Assembly (NCBI GenBank): GCA_022266195.1
Contig: WHVY01000001.1
Coordinates: forward strand, 18,414,001 to 18,478,000
Length of the DNA: 64,000 bases
Direction: 5' to 3'
Origin: Tetranychus cinnabarinus
Lineage: Eukaryota; Arthropoda; Arachnida; Trombidiformes; Tetranychidae
Every line of letters starts with the position of its first letter. Position 1 is the first letter of the stretch. Below are positions 1-9,547 of the stretch, piece by piece. The notes below the pieces were generated by a model. It was not told the origin of the DNA, did not search any database, and saw only the letters and a list, made by a program, of their open reading frames with translations. The position numbers and the translations under genes were made by a program.

Positions 1-164
1 CAACCAATAGAAGCAAGGAGACAAAGACGAAAAATTTACAGGCAATTCAATGTCCTACAATATTTCGAGCTTTTTTGTGATGATTTCTATTCGCGATTCC
101 CCAATGATAGACAAAGAATTTTTAACTGTGAGCCAAACCTTTACCTGAGAGCTCGTGGTTGATT
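1..164 (+). pseudogene. 3' end of a third copy of the 4-exon 'GDYHDI' gene family, frameshifted
   Basis: The window opens inside the last exon of a gene related to those at 10849-11775 and 18144-19078. The first 39 codons read in frame 1 and match those copies closely (for example QRRKIYRQFNVLQY, then CDDFYSRFPND). Around 118-126 a T-run is two bases longer than in the intact paralogues. The frame is therefore lost, and the familial ending (LYLRARG, then TGA at 162-164) is out of frame with the start. Upstream exons lie outside the window, so I cannot say whether the rest is intact. The downstream sequence (165-400) matches 11776-12005, which shows that the copy arose with its flank as part of a segmental duplication. 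Confidence 0.65.
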
Positions 165-404
165 ATTTATTATTTAACTAACTACAGACTTCAAGTTTCT
201 TCTGATTTATAAGTAAAATGATGACAAATACAAAATTGTAAAATGTAATGGATGCAAAATTTGCTTGATGAACATAAAGAATCAAGATTTATTATAAAGA
301 TTTTGATGCTTTTCATTTCTTGCTATTAACCTTAACCTTTGCTAATAAGGTTGTGGAAATAAAAATTTAGACCCGCCTTCAAAGTAAATTGATTTGAAAA
401 TTTT

Positions 405-1510
405 TTACTGATTCGTGGAATGAAAAGAATGGAATTGGTCCATCACATAATTAGGAATGTATTCAGTCACATAAGTTTTCGGTAAATTACCAAGTCTCAG
501 AAGTTCTTCAAGTATGACTAAATTGTTGAATATTTCTACCGGAAAATCGGTTGATTTGCTGGCACTGTAAAAAAAATACAAAAGATTACAAAAAATAACC
601 AAACAAAATATTATTCAGGATTTAAACAAATAAATTACCTTGGGTACGAAGATTCGACTAGTGATTTAATATAACGACATAGAAGTGATATAAACCGTCT
701 AACCATATCACAACGATATTGTCTTAGGAGAGTTAATAATCCAGTAACAAATGGTTGTCAATCGGCTGAATCAGTTATTTTCTTGGCAGTCAATCCATGA
801 ATTTTATCAACGTAAATGAATTTGGGATTTGATAAAATCACAATTACAAGACAAACTAAATCCATGTACGGAGGCAAAGTGGATCCAATGTAAATCTATA
901 TTTAAATAAAGGAAATTCATTTAAATTGGATATAAAGAGATTAGATTGAAAAATATCAACTCACTTTTGAAAGAGGATCTGATATTCCAGACCATTGTAA
1001 ATAATTGGTTAATTCGTAAACAAGAGCACTTTCCTCCTTGGCTAAATATTTTTTAGGATCTCGTTTGAGTTCAGTTAATAAGGCCCTGAAAAGATGAAAA
1101 AATATGAATATGCTGAATGAAACAATAAAATTATATCTTACTCATTGAGAGTTTCATAAGCAGATCTCAAATTTCTAATAGATTGATAATTGCAGCTATC
1201 CTTAAGTTCAAAAGATATGTTGTTTTTGATTAGTTGCATTTGTCCGATCTTCATTATTGATTCAGTAATGATTGGAAGAGTTCTTGGATTCCTAGAAGTT
1301 ATTGGTGATTGCAATTTATTAGCTTGATCTGTAAATCAAAAACAAAAGAATTTTATTTTTTTGTTAAATCAATCTTTTTAGTTGGTTTGTAACTCACTTG
1401 ATGGCATATCACATTTCACTGGATCATGACCAGTGTCGCTTATTATCAGATCTCGAGATTGTTTACACTTTTTATAGGTTGTCCAATGCATCTCTACATT
1501 AGGGTTTGAA
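405..1510 (-). pseudogene. Rearranged partial copy of the strumpellin (WASHC5) gene
   Basis: Read on the minus strand this is a shortened copy of the strumpellin gene at 17408-13402, with introns kept. It holds the equivalents of exon 7 (ending at 405), exon 6 (about 905-645), exon 5 and exon 4. At 1397-1420 it jumps straight to a piece of exon 1 matching about 16170-16267, so roughly 1.8 kb of the parent (parts of exons 1-3) is missing. The exon 6 copy has an in-frame TGA at 760-758 where the parent has GGA (context DS-AD-G-QPF). Homology stops abruptly at 1510, where it joins an unrelated acidic ORF. The deletion and the nonsense codon make it a pseudogene. Intron retention means a DNA-level duplication, not retroposition. 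Confidence 0.85.
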
Positions 1511-1841
1511 AGTGAATTCAAAGGGAGAAAAGGTTAAACGTAAACGAGCTCCAGAAGACGATGAAGATGGTGATCCTGATAAGCAAAATGATGAATATGT
1601 AGAGGAAGATGGTTGGTTGGTCAATGATCTTGGCGATGATGGTTATGCTGGTTACGAAAAGGAGGATGATGAAGAAGACGATGACGATAATGGTGATCAG
1701 GAACGACCAAAGGTTTTCGGTGAAGATGAAGCAGAAGAGGTAGATGATGTATCGGGCAAGCCAAAAAAGCCAAAGAATGATGAAAAGGAAGAAAAGGAGA
1801 AGAAGTTAAAAATCATCAAAAAGTTAAAATGCAACTGTTGA
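1506..1841 (+). CDS. Acidic low-complexity ORF fragment, unknown
   Basis: An open frame of about 110 codons runs from the breakpoint of the strumpellin copy into the start of the next pseudogene. The peptide is Lys/Arg-rich at its start (KVKRKRAPEDD), then strongly acidic with long Asp/Glu stretches, a short less biased patch (DGWLVNDLGDDGYAGY), and a lysine-rich end. The first codon is TTG, not ATG, and both edges coincide with rearrangement points. It is therefore most likely one exon fragment of a nuclear or chromatin-type acidic protein moved here by the rearrangement. I do not recognise the parent. No splice sites or promoter were seen that would make it an expressed gene. Confidence 0.3.
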   Translation: MKVNSKGEKVKRKRAPEDDEDGDPDKQNDEYVEEDGWLVNDLGDDGYAGYEKEDDEEDDDDNGDQERPKVFGEDEAEEVDDVSGKPKKPKNDEKEEKEKKLKIIKKLKCNC

Positions 1842-2100
1842 AAGAGTTTTTAATTTGTTAATTGCTTTCAATTTATTCATTGATTGTGTTTCATCACAAG
1901 ATGATCTAGAGAAAGCCGATCCTCGCTGTGAAGAAAGTAAAATTCTTAGAGTTAAGTTCGAAAATTTGGTTGAAAAACTGAGCAAAACCATTATGGAGTC
2001 CAAACCTTTGGCAAAAGAAAATCTTGATGATTTGAAATCTTTAAGGAAATGTTTGCAGCTGAAAAAAATTGACGTTTCCGATTAAGCAAAAGTGTTACTC
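1828..2100 (+). pseudogene. Frameshifted, truncated copy of the secreted helical-protein family
   Basis: ATG at 1828 opens MQLLKEFLI as in the intact gene at 12592. A one-base deletion near 1855 then puts a TAA after ten codons. The remaining frame continues as signal-peptide tail and mature protein (CEESKILRVKFENLVEK, then a shortened helix region) to TAA at 2083-2085. Nucleotide similarity to the paralogues fades out by about 2100, where the minus-strand zinc-finger pseudogene begins. Loss of the signal-peptide frame and of the last third of the gene indicates a dead copy. Confidence 0.75.
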
Positions 2101-3981
2101 GGTCTGTGCACAATATACAGTGCACAATAGTGCTGTAATGCTGATCTGGAAGAATTAATCGCTGCGGTGTGATTTCAGAGCAGTCAACTATATGCTTATC
2201 CAACTCCTCAGGACAGATGAAGGCACTCAAACACCGGTAACAATGATAACGTGAATGCTTATTTTTAAAACTCGCCAATCTATCAAAATTCGAAATTTTA
2301 TAATAATGACCATCATAGAGAAAAAGCATAACAGGCCTTGTATCATATTGATTTGACATTATTTTCAACGGTATGACACATTTTTCTTCCACGTCATATG
2401 TATAAATGTTGAGTTTCAAATTGTTTTCTTTGCAAATCTTTCTGCTTGATATAAATCAACATCACCATCAAGTAGATCACTTGTATCATAGTTTGCAATA
2501 TATTGAGTATAGTGCGATTTTCGTTGAGCATTCTTATTGCAAGGATGTAGATTTGCCATCACTGAATAAATAAAACAGGAATTTTGCGTCTGAATGCTGA
2601 TTAAACATTTTTTATTATACATTTCAGTCGGCAAAGAAAATCGAGAGCAACCACCACGATGAGGAACATATTTACCGATATTTATTTGAATATTTTTTAT
2701 TTCATTCAATGTCCAGCCACTGCCTCTTTCAGTATGTTGCTCAACAAGTTCATTAATCTCTTCAAACGCTCTATTCAAAGTACTAAGAATATCATCTCCT
2801 TGAAGAACTGAATTCATTACCGAATGGAAAGATCGTCTTAATGTAACATCTTCATCAATCGGATGTGTCAATATGGCATCAATAATCATTTCAAATTTCA
2901 GACAGTTGTAATTTTCCAAATATTTTTTAATTATTGCAGACAAATTTTAAATGTTTGATAACTGCAAGCTTTGTACATCAATACAGTCAATACTATTGTT
3001 TTCATAAGTTACAAATTTATTGAATGCTGCAGCTTTTTGCTTGTAATTTCCTGGATAATCGCCTAAATTGATTTCATCGATTACCATACGATTATCACAC
3101 CAATCCAAATGAGACAAATAAGCATCCTCAGGCATGAAACCTCTTTGGCAATTTTCGCAGCGATGGTTTGCTTTCGTATACTTCCGTCTTGTTTTCATCT
3201 TATTAGCAGTGAAATCTGCTTCTATTTGCTCTTGATTATCTTCATCTGGTTCTTTTCGTTTTTGACCTTAATTTAAAGTATTATCTGCATGAGTGCAATC
3301 AGATGTGCATGGCTGATCAATTGAATGTACCGCTGGATTCGTTGTACAGTTATAGAAAAGATACTGCTCAGCAAAATATGTTGTGAATGTACAATTTGAA
3401 CACCTATATTGAACTGGCGCAATTTTAGACTGACATCTATGTTCCAGAAACCTTCTCGTAGATGATGTGGTGAACGAGCAATACTGGCATTCAAAATTCC
3501 ACTCGTCAACAACAGTCTCCCAATCTTTATCAGCGTAAGAAGGCGCGGGCTCACAATTGTGTCCGCTCATGTAATCAGGATTGTAGCTTTTAAAATAGCA
3601 TTTGTTGCAAGTTAATAATGTTGGATTTTTTGTTGGTTCCAAGCTGGTTTGTTTAGAATAACATACATGAGAAAGCCAGGCCTCAATACTTGGTTCGATG
3701 AATGCACATTTTTCACACTGCAAAGATAGTTGTTCAGTAATGTCATCATCATTCCATTGCTCCATGGCTGGGCATTTATGTATGTCAAGATCACCTTTAT
3801 TTTCTGCAATGTAGTCACAGAAGACACAGCAATATAAAGGATTTACAAAACTTGTAGGTGCTTGTGTAAGATCTGTTCTTGGTGAAGGAATTATAACTTC
3901 AGCATCGTACTCATGACATGAATGCTCAAAAAGTTCTTCAAGTGTGTGACTTGAGAAGGGACAATAAGAATATAAGAAAAG
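2100..3981 (-). pseudogene. Degraded zinc-finger-rich N-terminal part of a B-family-polymerase-type element protein
   Basis: On the minus strand one frame runs from a likely splice acceptor (tatag at 3982) down to about 2419, broken by TAA codons at 3270-3268 and 2949-2947. A one-base frameshift near 2420 moves it into the next frame. The product has many Cys2-His/Cys2 finger-like units (for example CVFCDYIAENKGDLDIHKC) at 3835-2990. These are followed by a segment with GSGWTLNEI, the phrase CFIYSVMANLHP and a final finger near YHCYRCLSAF. As I recall, this order is found just before the type-B DNA polymerase domain in many uncharacterised arthropod proteins from self-replicating or virus-derived elements. 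The polymerase domain itself is absent because the copy is cut off at about 2100. It is clearly inactive. The family call is from memory and should be tested by search. Confidence 0.55.
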
Positions 3982-4142
3982 CTATAAGCAGAGAAAAATA
4001 ACTAGGATTAGATTTTCACGAATGCATAATTATGCAATGCGTTATTATCATTTCAATATCATTTTATTTTTGATAGTTCATAGTTACAATTCGCAAAATG
4101 TCTTTGAGTTTCAGCAATTTTTCGATATTTCGTATACATAGA

Positions 4143-4574
4143 CTAAACAGATTTATATTCAGTTTCAGAAGTAATTGATTGCTTAGAAATTTCGTTAGCT
4201 TTTTGATTAATCTTGTTCATCCTAGCATAAGCTTTCCTTGATTGTCTTAAGCTAGTTATATTTTTACCAAAATCACCATCAGGTTTACTGTTAATATCAT
4301 TCAATCTCCTTTTGCGTCTAAGAGCAGCTTTTTGATTCCTAGTAAGAATGTATTTTGGAACAGGCAGATCAAGAGGTTCCAATAAAATGTCAAAAATTGA
4401 CATTGGAAATGATCTTGGATCATTCAACTCCAAAGAGGAATCTAATGGTATAATTTTAACCTAAATGTGAACAAAAATAAAATTATTGTAATGATAATAA
4501 CGCATTGTCAATGAAAATTTCAAAATTAAGTTAGAAGAATGAATACAAATTATTAAACTTACATCATTATCCAT
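4143..4574 (-). CDS. Short two-exon gene, unknown basic protein
   Basis: Exon 1 (4574-4563) codes only MDND and ends at a perfect GTAAGT donor. Exon 2 starts after TTTAG at 4460 and stays open to TAG at 4145-4143, giving a protein of about 109 residues. The first part is acidic to neutral (SFPMSIFDILLEPLDLPVP). The rest is rich in Lys/Arg and Gln/Asn (NQKAALRRKRRLND). No signal peptide, membrane segment or recognised domain is seen. It lies 160 bp upstream of, and on the same strand as, the zinc-finger pseudogene, so it could be a leading exon pair of that element rather than a host gene. A good donor-acceptor pair and an uninterrupted frame support a real coding unit. Function is unknown. 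Confidence 0.4.
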
Positions 4575-4576
4575 TT

Positions 4577-5223
4577 TGATTTAATCTGACCAAATCTTTC
4601 AACAAAATCAAGAATAAAATGAATTGGCTGTGAATGGAATAGAATGCAAATGGTATACGAATACAACAAATCTTTTCAGAGAGTTTATTGGATTCAAAAC
4701 TAACTCTTAATTGTGATTTGAGTGAACTGACACTTTTCCGATCTTTTTTTCTCCATTTTATACTTTTCCACGAGGGAGTCAAGCATACACAAAAGACCTA
4801 GCTGAACGATGATTGGTCAATCGAAATCAATAAACAGTATTTCCAATGCATTCTTAGCTAATTTACGTATAAGTCAAAACCATAGTATAGAATAGAAACA
4901 AAATGTCCATTTGTCTCCAAAAAAACCAGATGTTTTATTGCATATTACTTTAAAATGCATTTGAAATATTTGCTGTTAAGGCATTTCCACTTGTTTCGAT
5001 TGATTTATGACTTAACGTATTGTGCAATGCATTAACTGTATAATACAGTGATGATGTTAGTGCATTCTCACTTGTGTGGGTGTTGTTTTCAACTTTTAAC
5101 TTTTTGAGCTTTTGCGCATGTCCGAAAAGTTGGTCAATATTTCCAAAGTTTTTTTGGGTCACTTGTCCGATAGTTTGACTTTATCCCTCTGACCCTATTT
5201 TGTTACCCTTACACCCACCCAAA
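4577..5223. other. Intergenic, no gene recognised
   Basis: AT-rich sequence between the small minus-strand gene and the proline-rich gene. The short open frames here (about 70 codons on the minus strand at 4567-4782 and 4950-5162) have no similarity I recognise, no splice context and no repeat elsewhere in the window. Confidence 0.5.
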
Positions 5224-6335
5224 ATGCAAAGGTTTTTTATTAAAAGTGAGACTAGGGATGATGGACCTTTTTGTGTCATCATTTCCGAGCAATTTTTCAC
5301 TGTGGAGCACGAACCACCACAACCTCCATCTCCGATTATACCACCACCTTCGTCTCCACTTCCACCTCCACCATCGTCTCTACTTCCACTTCCACTTTCG
5401 TTCTCTCTTCCACCTTCATCGCCTTCTTTTGTCTTTCGCTATCCCAAGTTTTTGAATCGAGCGTCATCGCCATCATCATCATCATCAATTCACCCTTTCG
5501 AGTCGACGGGTGTATCGGAATCAGACTCCGAGAATGTTCCTCCACCACCTCCACCTCCACCTCCACCACGACCACGACCAACAACAAAACCAGCGATTTC
5601 CAATTATTGCAAACGAAAGTTGCGAGGACGATGTTTGCGTTTTGAGGCTCTGCGAAAGCGAGCCTCAAAACCAGGAAAAATGTAAGTTTAATTGTTTTCT
5701 TATTGAATATAAAAATCTGATCCCTCAAATTTTCGAACCTAAAAGTTAGGTTAAGTTAGGTTAGGGTAGGCTAGATTAGATTAATGGCTTCTATTTTATA
5801 TAAAAATCTTTAGAATCCTTTTAGTTTGACCACAATCTTTACGCAAAAATTTCATGTTTTGACTTTATATATTGTATAGATTTGTCCTCGGCCAAAGTAT
5901 GCCAACAAGTTTTAATCATTTCAATTAGTAGGTTAGGTTAGCCTAGGTTAGGTTGAAAATCAAAAACATTTGAAAAATTCTAATTCTCAATGAAAAAAAT
6001 CCATCGTCAGAATAAGAAATACAAAAGTTGAAATCTTTAGATTAGGTTAGGGTAGGTTAGGTTCGGTTAGGTTAGATTAAAATCAAAAACATTGACAAGA
6101 CTCAAATTCTTAATGCTAAAACTAATGTCAGAATAAGAAATCAAAAAGTTAGGTTAGGTTTGGTTAGATTAGGTTAGGTCCAGCCGTAGTTAGAGTATGG
6201 CTGGAAATTTTTTAATTGTAGGCATCAGATTTTTGGTTATATTTAACAAAAACTAATCAAAGTTTTCTCTTTTTTAGATTGAAATCCAATAGCCTTGATA
6301 AGGCAATTAAGAGGGCCACGAAATTTTTTGCATAA
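5224..6335 (+). CDS. Two-exon proline-rich protein gene, unknown function
   Basis: Exon 1 runs from ATG 5224 to 5681, followed by GTAAGT. Exon 2 begins after a pyrimidine-rich TTTTTTAG at 6278 and ends with TAA at 6335. The phase matches (codon AT|A), giving about 171 residues. The N-terminus (MQRFFIKSETRDDGPFCVII) is ordinary sequence. Residues of about 30-70 and 105-120 are Pro/Ser repeats, including a run of ten or so prolines. The end is strongly basic (CKRKLRGRCLRFEALRKRAS, then KSNSLDKAIKRATKFF). A polyA signal AATAAA lies at 6434. Low-complexity composition limits family assignment; a nucleic-acid-binding or cytoskeleton-linked role is only a guess. The intron carries TTAGG-type repeats. 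The intact frame, both splice sites and the continuing basic tail make me prefer a real gene over a repeat artefact. Confidence 0.55.
5743..6180 (+). repeat. Interstitial TTAGG-rich repeat blocks
   Basis: Four short blocks built from GTTAGG/TTAGGTTAGG and variants lie at about 5743-5785, 5929-5955, 6038-6080 and 6147-6180. The last two blocks follow similar spacers of about 70-90 bp (sharing AATCAAAAACATT, GTCAGAATAAGAAAT and CAAAAAGTT-like pieces), so the array looks like a degraded tandem repeat with a telomere-like core. TTAGG is the ancestral arthropod telomere repeat. All of it lies within the intron of the proline-rich gene. Confidence 0.7.
5811..5886 (-). repeat. Stray copy of the 3' end of the prokineticin-like gene
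   Basis: About 75 bp match 57415-57490, the stop-codon region and 3'UTR of the prokineticin-like gene at 58328-57472, with only a few differences (for example GAATCCTTTTAGTTTG followed by CCACAATCTTTAC). The match stops just inside the coding end. It sits on the same strand as the broken prokineticin-like copy at 8187-7985 and may be the remains of that gene's last exon. Confidence 0.6.
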
Positions 6336-6433
6336 GAATGTGACGGCTACATCAGAGTAGCCGATCGCAGAACATCATTGAATTTAATTTCAACTCTATG
6401 CTCATTGAGCAAATAATGAATTTTAAATTGAAA

Positions 6434-6439
6434 AATAAA
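6434..6439 (+). terminator. PolyA signal of the proline-rich gene
   Basis: AATAAA about 100 bp after the TAA of the proline-rich gene. Confidence 0.4.
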
Positions 6440-6519
6440 GTTTCAAATCTGACAACATAAGTAATACAATGCTATACCTTTTTTTGTAGAATCTTGAATA
6501 ATTTAATATTTCAATATAT

Positions 6520-7376
6520 TATAACCCATAATGAAAATCTAATGTCGGGTCGAAGAATAATGATTGTATGTGATTCCATTCTCGAAATATTGAGTTTAAA
6601 GTTTTAAGTCAATGGCCAAAATTAAGAGAACTGTTGATAAATTGAAAAAAGTATTCAGTCCATGATGTGTAATAACAATTTTTATAGACAAATAATAAGT
6701 TTCAGCTTTCTAACTTTTACGGTCATTGAATGTGCCAGGTTTAACTGAAAATTGAACTTGATCTGTTTTACAGAAACAGAAAATTTCATTTCTTAAAATA
6801 AGTGCATTTCCTGGTTGACCATCAAAAGATACATCAGTAAAATGAGTTTCATGAAAAAATCTGGTTTTATTATTGAAATAAAGGCGATTGAAGCTTTATA
6901 TTCGACCTCAATTTTATCGAAAACTGGCGACTCAAACAAATTTTCAATAGCACTGATAGACTCAGTTTTATACCTCTAAAAACTCACTAAGTCCCAACTC
7001 TTAACGGTGAAATCAAAGTTTTTGGACATTGTCCTTTATAATAAAATCTTATGTTTGGTCAAAGAATGATGATTGTAAGTGATGGGTTCTCAAAATATTG
7101 ATGCTCAAATTTTTTAAGTCAATGGCTAAAATTTAGAGAACTATTGATAAACTGAAAAATTTTTCAGTCATTGATAGCTACTGCCAATTTCATTGAAAAT
7201 AATAAGTTTCAGCTTTCTTACTTTTACGGCCACAGAATGCGTAGGGTTTAACTAAAAATTGAACTTGATCTGTTTTACAGAAAACAGAAATTTTATCTCT
7301 CAAAATGAGTGCATTTTCTGGTTGTCCAACAAAATTTACATCAGTCAAATGAGTTTCATGAAAAAATCTTTATTTT
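6520..7376. repeat. Diverged tandem pair of about 350 bp (dispersed repeat family)
   Basis: 6520-6872 and 7030-7376 are diverged direct copies of one another. Shared landmarks are GAATAATGATTGTA/GAATGATGATTGTA, AATAATAAGTTTCAGCTTTC, TTGAACTTGATCTGTTTTAC and ATGAGTTTCATGAAAAAATC. A more diverged copy in inverse orientation covers about 10385-10535, and a weaker relative may lie at 19246-19400. No coding sequence is seen. This looks like an old non-autonomous repeat. Confidence 0.65.
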
Positions 7377-7393
7377 TGAAAGTTTACTCCAAC

Positions 7394-7495
7394 TGTCAAC
7401 AGTTCCTTTGTTTTTACTAATAGCTTTCACTAATTGGTAGTGAAAATAAAATATAATTGGGAAGCTATTAGTAAAAAACAAAGGAACTGTTGACA
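7394..7495. repeat. Inverted repeat with arms of about 33 bp
   Basis: Arms at 7394-7426 and 7462-7495 are complementary apart from one base in an A-run (core GTTCCTTTGTTTTTACTAAT), with a 35-base loop. This is a foldback at the right edge of the tandem repeat pair. Confidence 0.75.
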
Positions 7496-7541
7496 AATTG
7501 CGATAAACATCCGGTCGTAAGTTGGCTGAAAACTTTTTGTT

Positions 7542-7609
7542 AAAGGTTAATGGGATCAAACTCCAATTTTTCTTAAGTTTAATTTACGAGTTTGATCCCA
7601 TTAACCTTT
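7542..7609. repeat. Perfect 22-bp inverted repeat
   Basis: Arms at 7542-7563 and 7588-7609 are perfectly complementary (core GGTTAATGGGATCAAACTC) around a 24-base AT-rich loop. It lies directly after the previous foldback. Confidence 0.8.
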
Positions 7610-7671
7610 GCATATTTGAAATATTGGCTATCTCTAGCCCACTAATTATTACACCTAACTCTAGCCCACTT

Positions 7672-7860
7672 CATTGTTTTTCCTCTTCTCTTTCTTTTCA
7701 TTGTTTTTCCTTCTCTCTTTCTTTTTTAGTCTCTTTCTTCTTCTCTTTCTTTTTTATTCTCTTTCTTTTCTTCATCGTCTCTTTCTCCTCTCTCTTCTCT
7801 TTCTCCTTCTCCTTCTCCTTCTTTTTCTTTCTCTCTTTCTTTTTCTCTTTCTCTTTTAAT
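7672..7860 (+). repeat. Polypyrimidine tract of about 190 bp
   Basis: Almost uninterrupted C/T on this strand, made of TTTCTTTTTC/CTCTTTCT units. Apparent Phe/Leu/Ser-rich frames here are translation of the repeat, not genes. The tract replaces sequence where the third exon of the minus-strand prokineticin-like copy would be expected. Confidence 0.85.
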
Positions 7861-7984
7861 TGCTGTGCTAGAGAAGTGGGCCAAAGTGGGCTGCTTCTAT
7901 ACTACTTATAATCAATAGGTAAAATCTACATCATATGGGAGGGCATCTTAGGAAATTGCAAAAGTGAGAAAATTGAGTACTTAC

Positions 7985-8187
7985 ATAACATCCTTAGACA
8001 ACATTCCTCTTCAGCGCATACTTGATTACCACATTTTTCCTGACAATAAAAACACTGAAATTTAAAATGTGATTAATAGCATTGTATTAAACTGTACAAT
8101 TTTTCTTTATGTCAGAAAAAATGAATGAAAAAAACTCAAAGAAAATAAAGTATATACCAGGAAAAGGTACAAAAAGAAAAGATTCAT
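7985..8187 (-). pseudogene. Truncated prokineticin/astakine-like gene (exons 1-2 only)
   Basis: Exon 1 (8187-8158) codes MNLFFLYLFL, a signal-peptide start. Exon 2 (8054-7985) follows a TTTCAG acceptor, codes CFYCQEKCGNQVCAEEECC and ends at GTAAGT. Intron phases (0, then 1), exon sizes and the C-x4-C-x4-CC spacing match the two complete relatives at 51326-50407 and 58328-57472. No third exon with the remaining six cysteines is visible before the polypyrimidine tract, although a 3'UTR-like scrap sits at 5811-5886. A TATAAAGC box lies about 40 bp upstream. I treat it as a broken member of the family. An unrecognised, very diverged last exon is the alternative. Confidence 0.5.
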
Positions 8188-9334
8188 GTTGAGAATAGAC
8201 TGTTTGAATTGGTACTTAACTGCTTTATAGCTGATTAATGTTATCTGGTTGAATAGTATTCAATTATCAATCTATCAATTCTATTTAGCCGATATTTATA
8301 GAAACTGATATTTATTTAGTTTCTTTATTTAGTGAGATTTGAATCTTCAGTGAGATGTGTGTATCTATTGCAATTTACATCTTTTTTATCTGTGTAAATG
8401 AGGCTTTACGGAAATAGAATGAATTCCATGTTAAATTAAACAATTTCAATCATTAAAACCAAGTAAGAAACAAGAAAACGGATATGCAAGCTGTGTAAAC
8501 TTGAAGAATTTGTAAATTTACGTTCTTCTTTCACTACATGAGAGATAATGGTCAAAGTATTAATTTGAACTGACTAACATTATAAGAGCATTTTCACAAA
8601 CTTCGATTTTCGAGTTGAGAGTTGGGACCATTTGCATTTGAAGGAAACTAAAATATACACAATTATTGACATCGAATTATAACATAATAATCCGAAACTT
8701 AAACTTTAGGTTTCATCTATCATTTTTTTCAAAATTTATGCAAATTAGCAGAAAACAGTTCTAATAAACAGAAAGTAAACAAAAATTCGTTCCTATTCAA
8801 TGAAAAAACTTAAGTCATGAGTCGTTATTTTTGCGTCCAATGGTGGCAACGAAAAAGGTTCTTAAAGAAATTCCAATACAATATGATGACCATGATTTGA
8901 ATCCAGCAACAAAAGATACCTGAGCTTTTTAGAACTTCAGATTTTGGAGAAAATCATTTTCAGAGCGATGGAAAATAATCTTTATTCAAAAGCATTGTGG
9001 AAGGACCCAAATTACTTTTTAGTTTAATGAGTGTTAAGTTATTTATTTTTGGATGATTAATAAGTGTCAGAACTTTAACTTTCGAGGGAAAGTTGTGATC
9101 TGAGGATTTTTTAGTGGCTGAAAGCATTTGGGTAATTGCTAATTTCTTTTTTCGAAGGTTTTTAATCAACTTACTTAAAGCCTCAAAACCATTGAAGATG
9201 TATTTTTATTCAAAAATAGAGTTTGTAAATGTGGACTTTTATTGCTCTCATTGGAAAGAATCTCGCGATGAGCCATGACTGCGCCAGACTCTTGGTTGAA
9301 TAAAGATCGAAATTTTAAAACAATGTATATTTGT
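8188..9334. other. Intergenic, no gene recognised
   Basis: AT-rich. A minus-strand open frame at 9169-8960 (rich in Lys, Leu and Asn, with VKVLTLINHPKINNLTLIKL) could be a scrap of a leucine-rich-repeat gene, but it lacks a start context, splice sites or a paralogue in the window. Confidence 0.4.
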
Positions 9335-9541
9335 GGATGCAAATATCATCAGTTTAATGTCTCCTTCTTAACGAAATTCGCAAAAGATTGATATTTAATT
9401 AGCACAAACAACATAGAAGCTTATGAGATATCAGTAACTAGTGCATCATGATTTCAGTGAAAAGATGTTACTTTAACACAGTGGCATAAAATTTTATTTA
9501 AAATTCTAATATTTTCAATTGTTCAACTGCCACATCAAAAA
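9335..9541 (+). promoter_or_regulatory. Conserved upstream block of the secreted helical family (copy 2)
   Basis: Shares long stretches with 12370-12585 upstream of the intact copy: ATATCATCAGTTTAATGTCT, AGATTGATATTTAAT and GAAAAGATGTTACTTTAACA. Two paralogues kept this flank, so it was duplicated together with the gene and probably contains the promoter. Confidence 0.5.
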
Positions 9542-9547
9542 GTGAAA

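Noticed and set aside
1991..2095. C-terminal 40 residues of the minus-strand ORF 2419-1991 as part of the polymerase-type protein
   Set aside because: This stretch is the antisense of the secreted helical pseudogene, beyond the point where the element ends.
5246..5749. Thr-, His- and Leu-rich ORFs in the other frames over the proline-rich exon, and a Val/Glu-rich ORF on the minus strand
   Set aside because: They are frame shadows of the CCACCT-type repeat; only the frame starting at 5224 has matching splice sites and continues into a second exon.
5743..6180. Reading the TTAGG blocks as a chromosome end
   Set aside because: They are short, degenerate, intronic and flanked by genes on both sides.
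7522..7911. Phe/Leu/Ser-rich ORFs of up to 129 codons that look membrane-like
   Set aside because: Pure translation of the polypyrimidine tract and a foldback; no start context or homologue.
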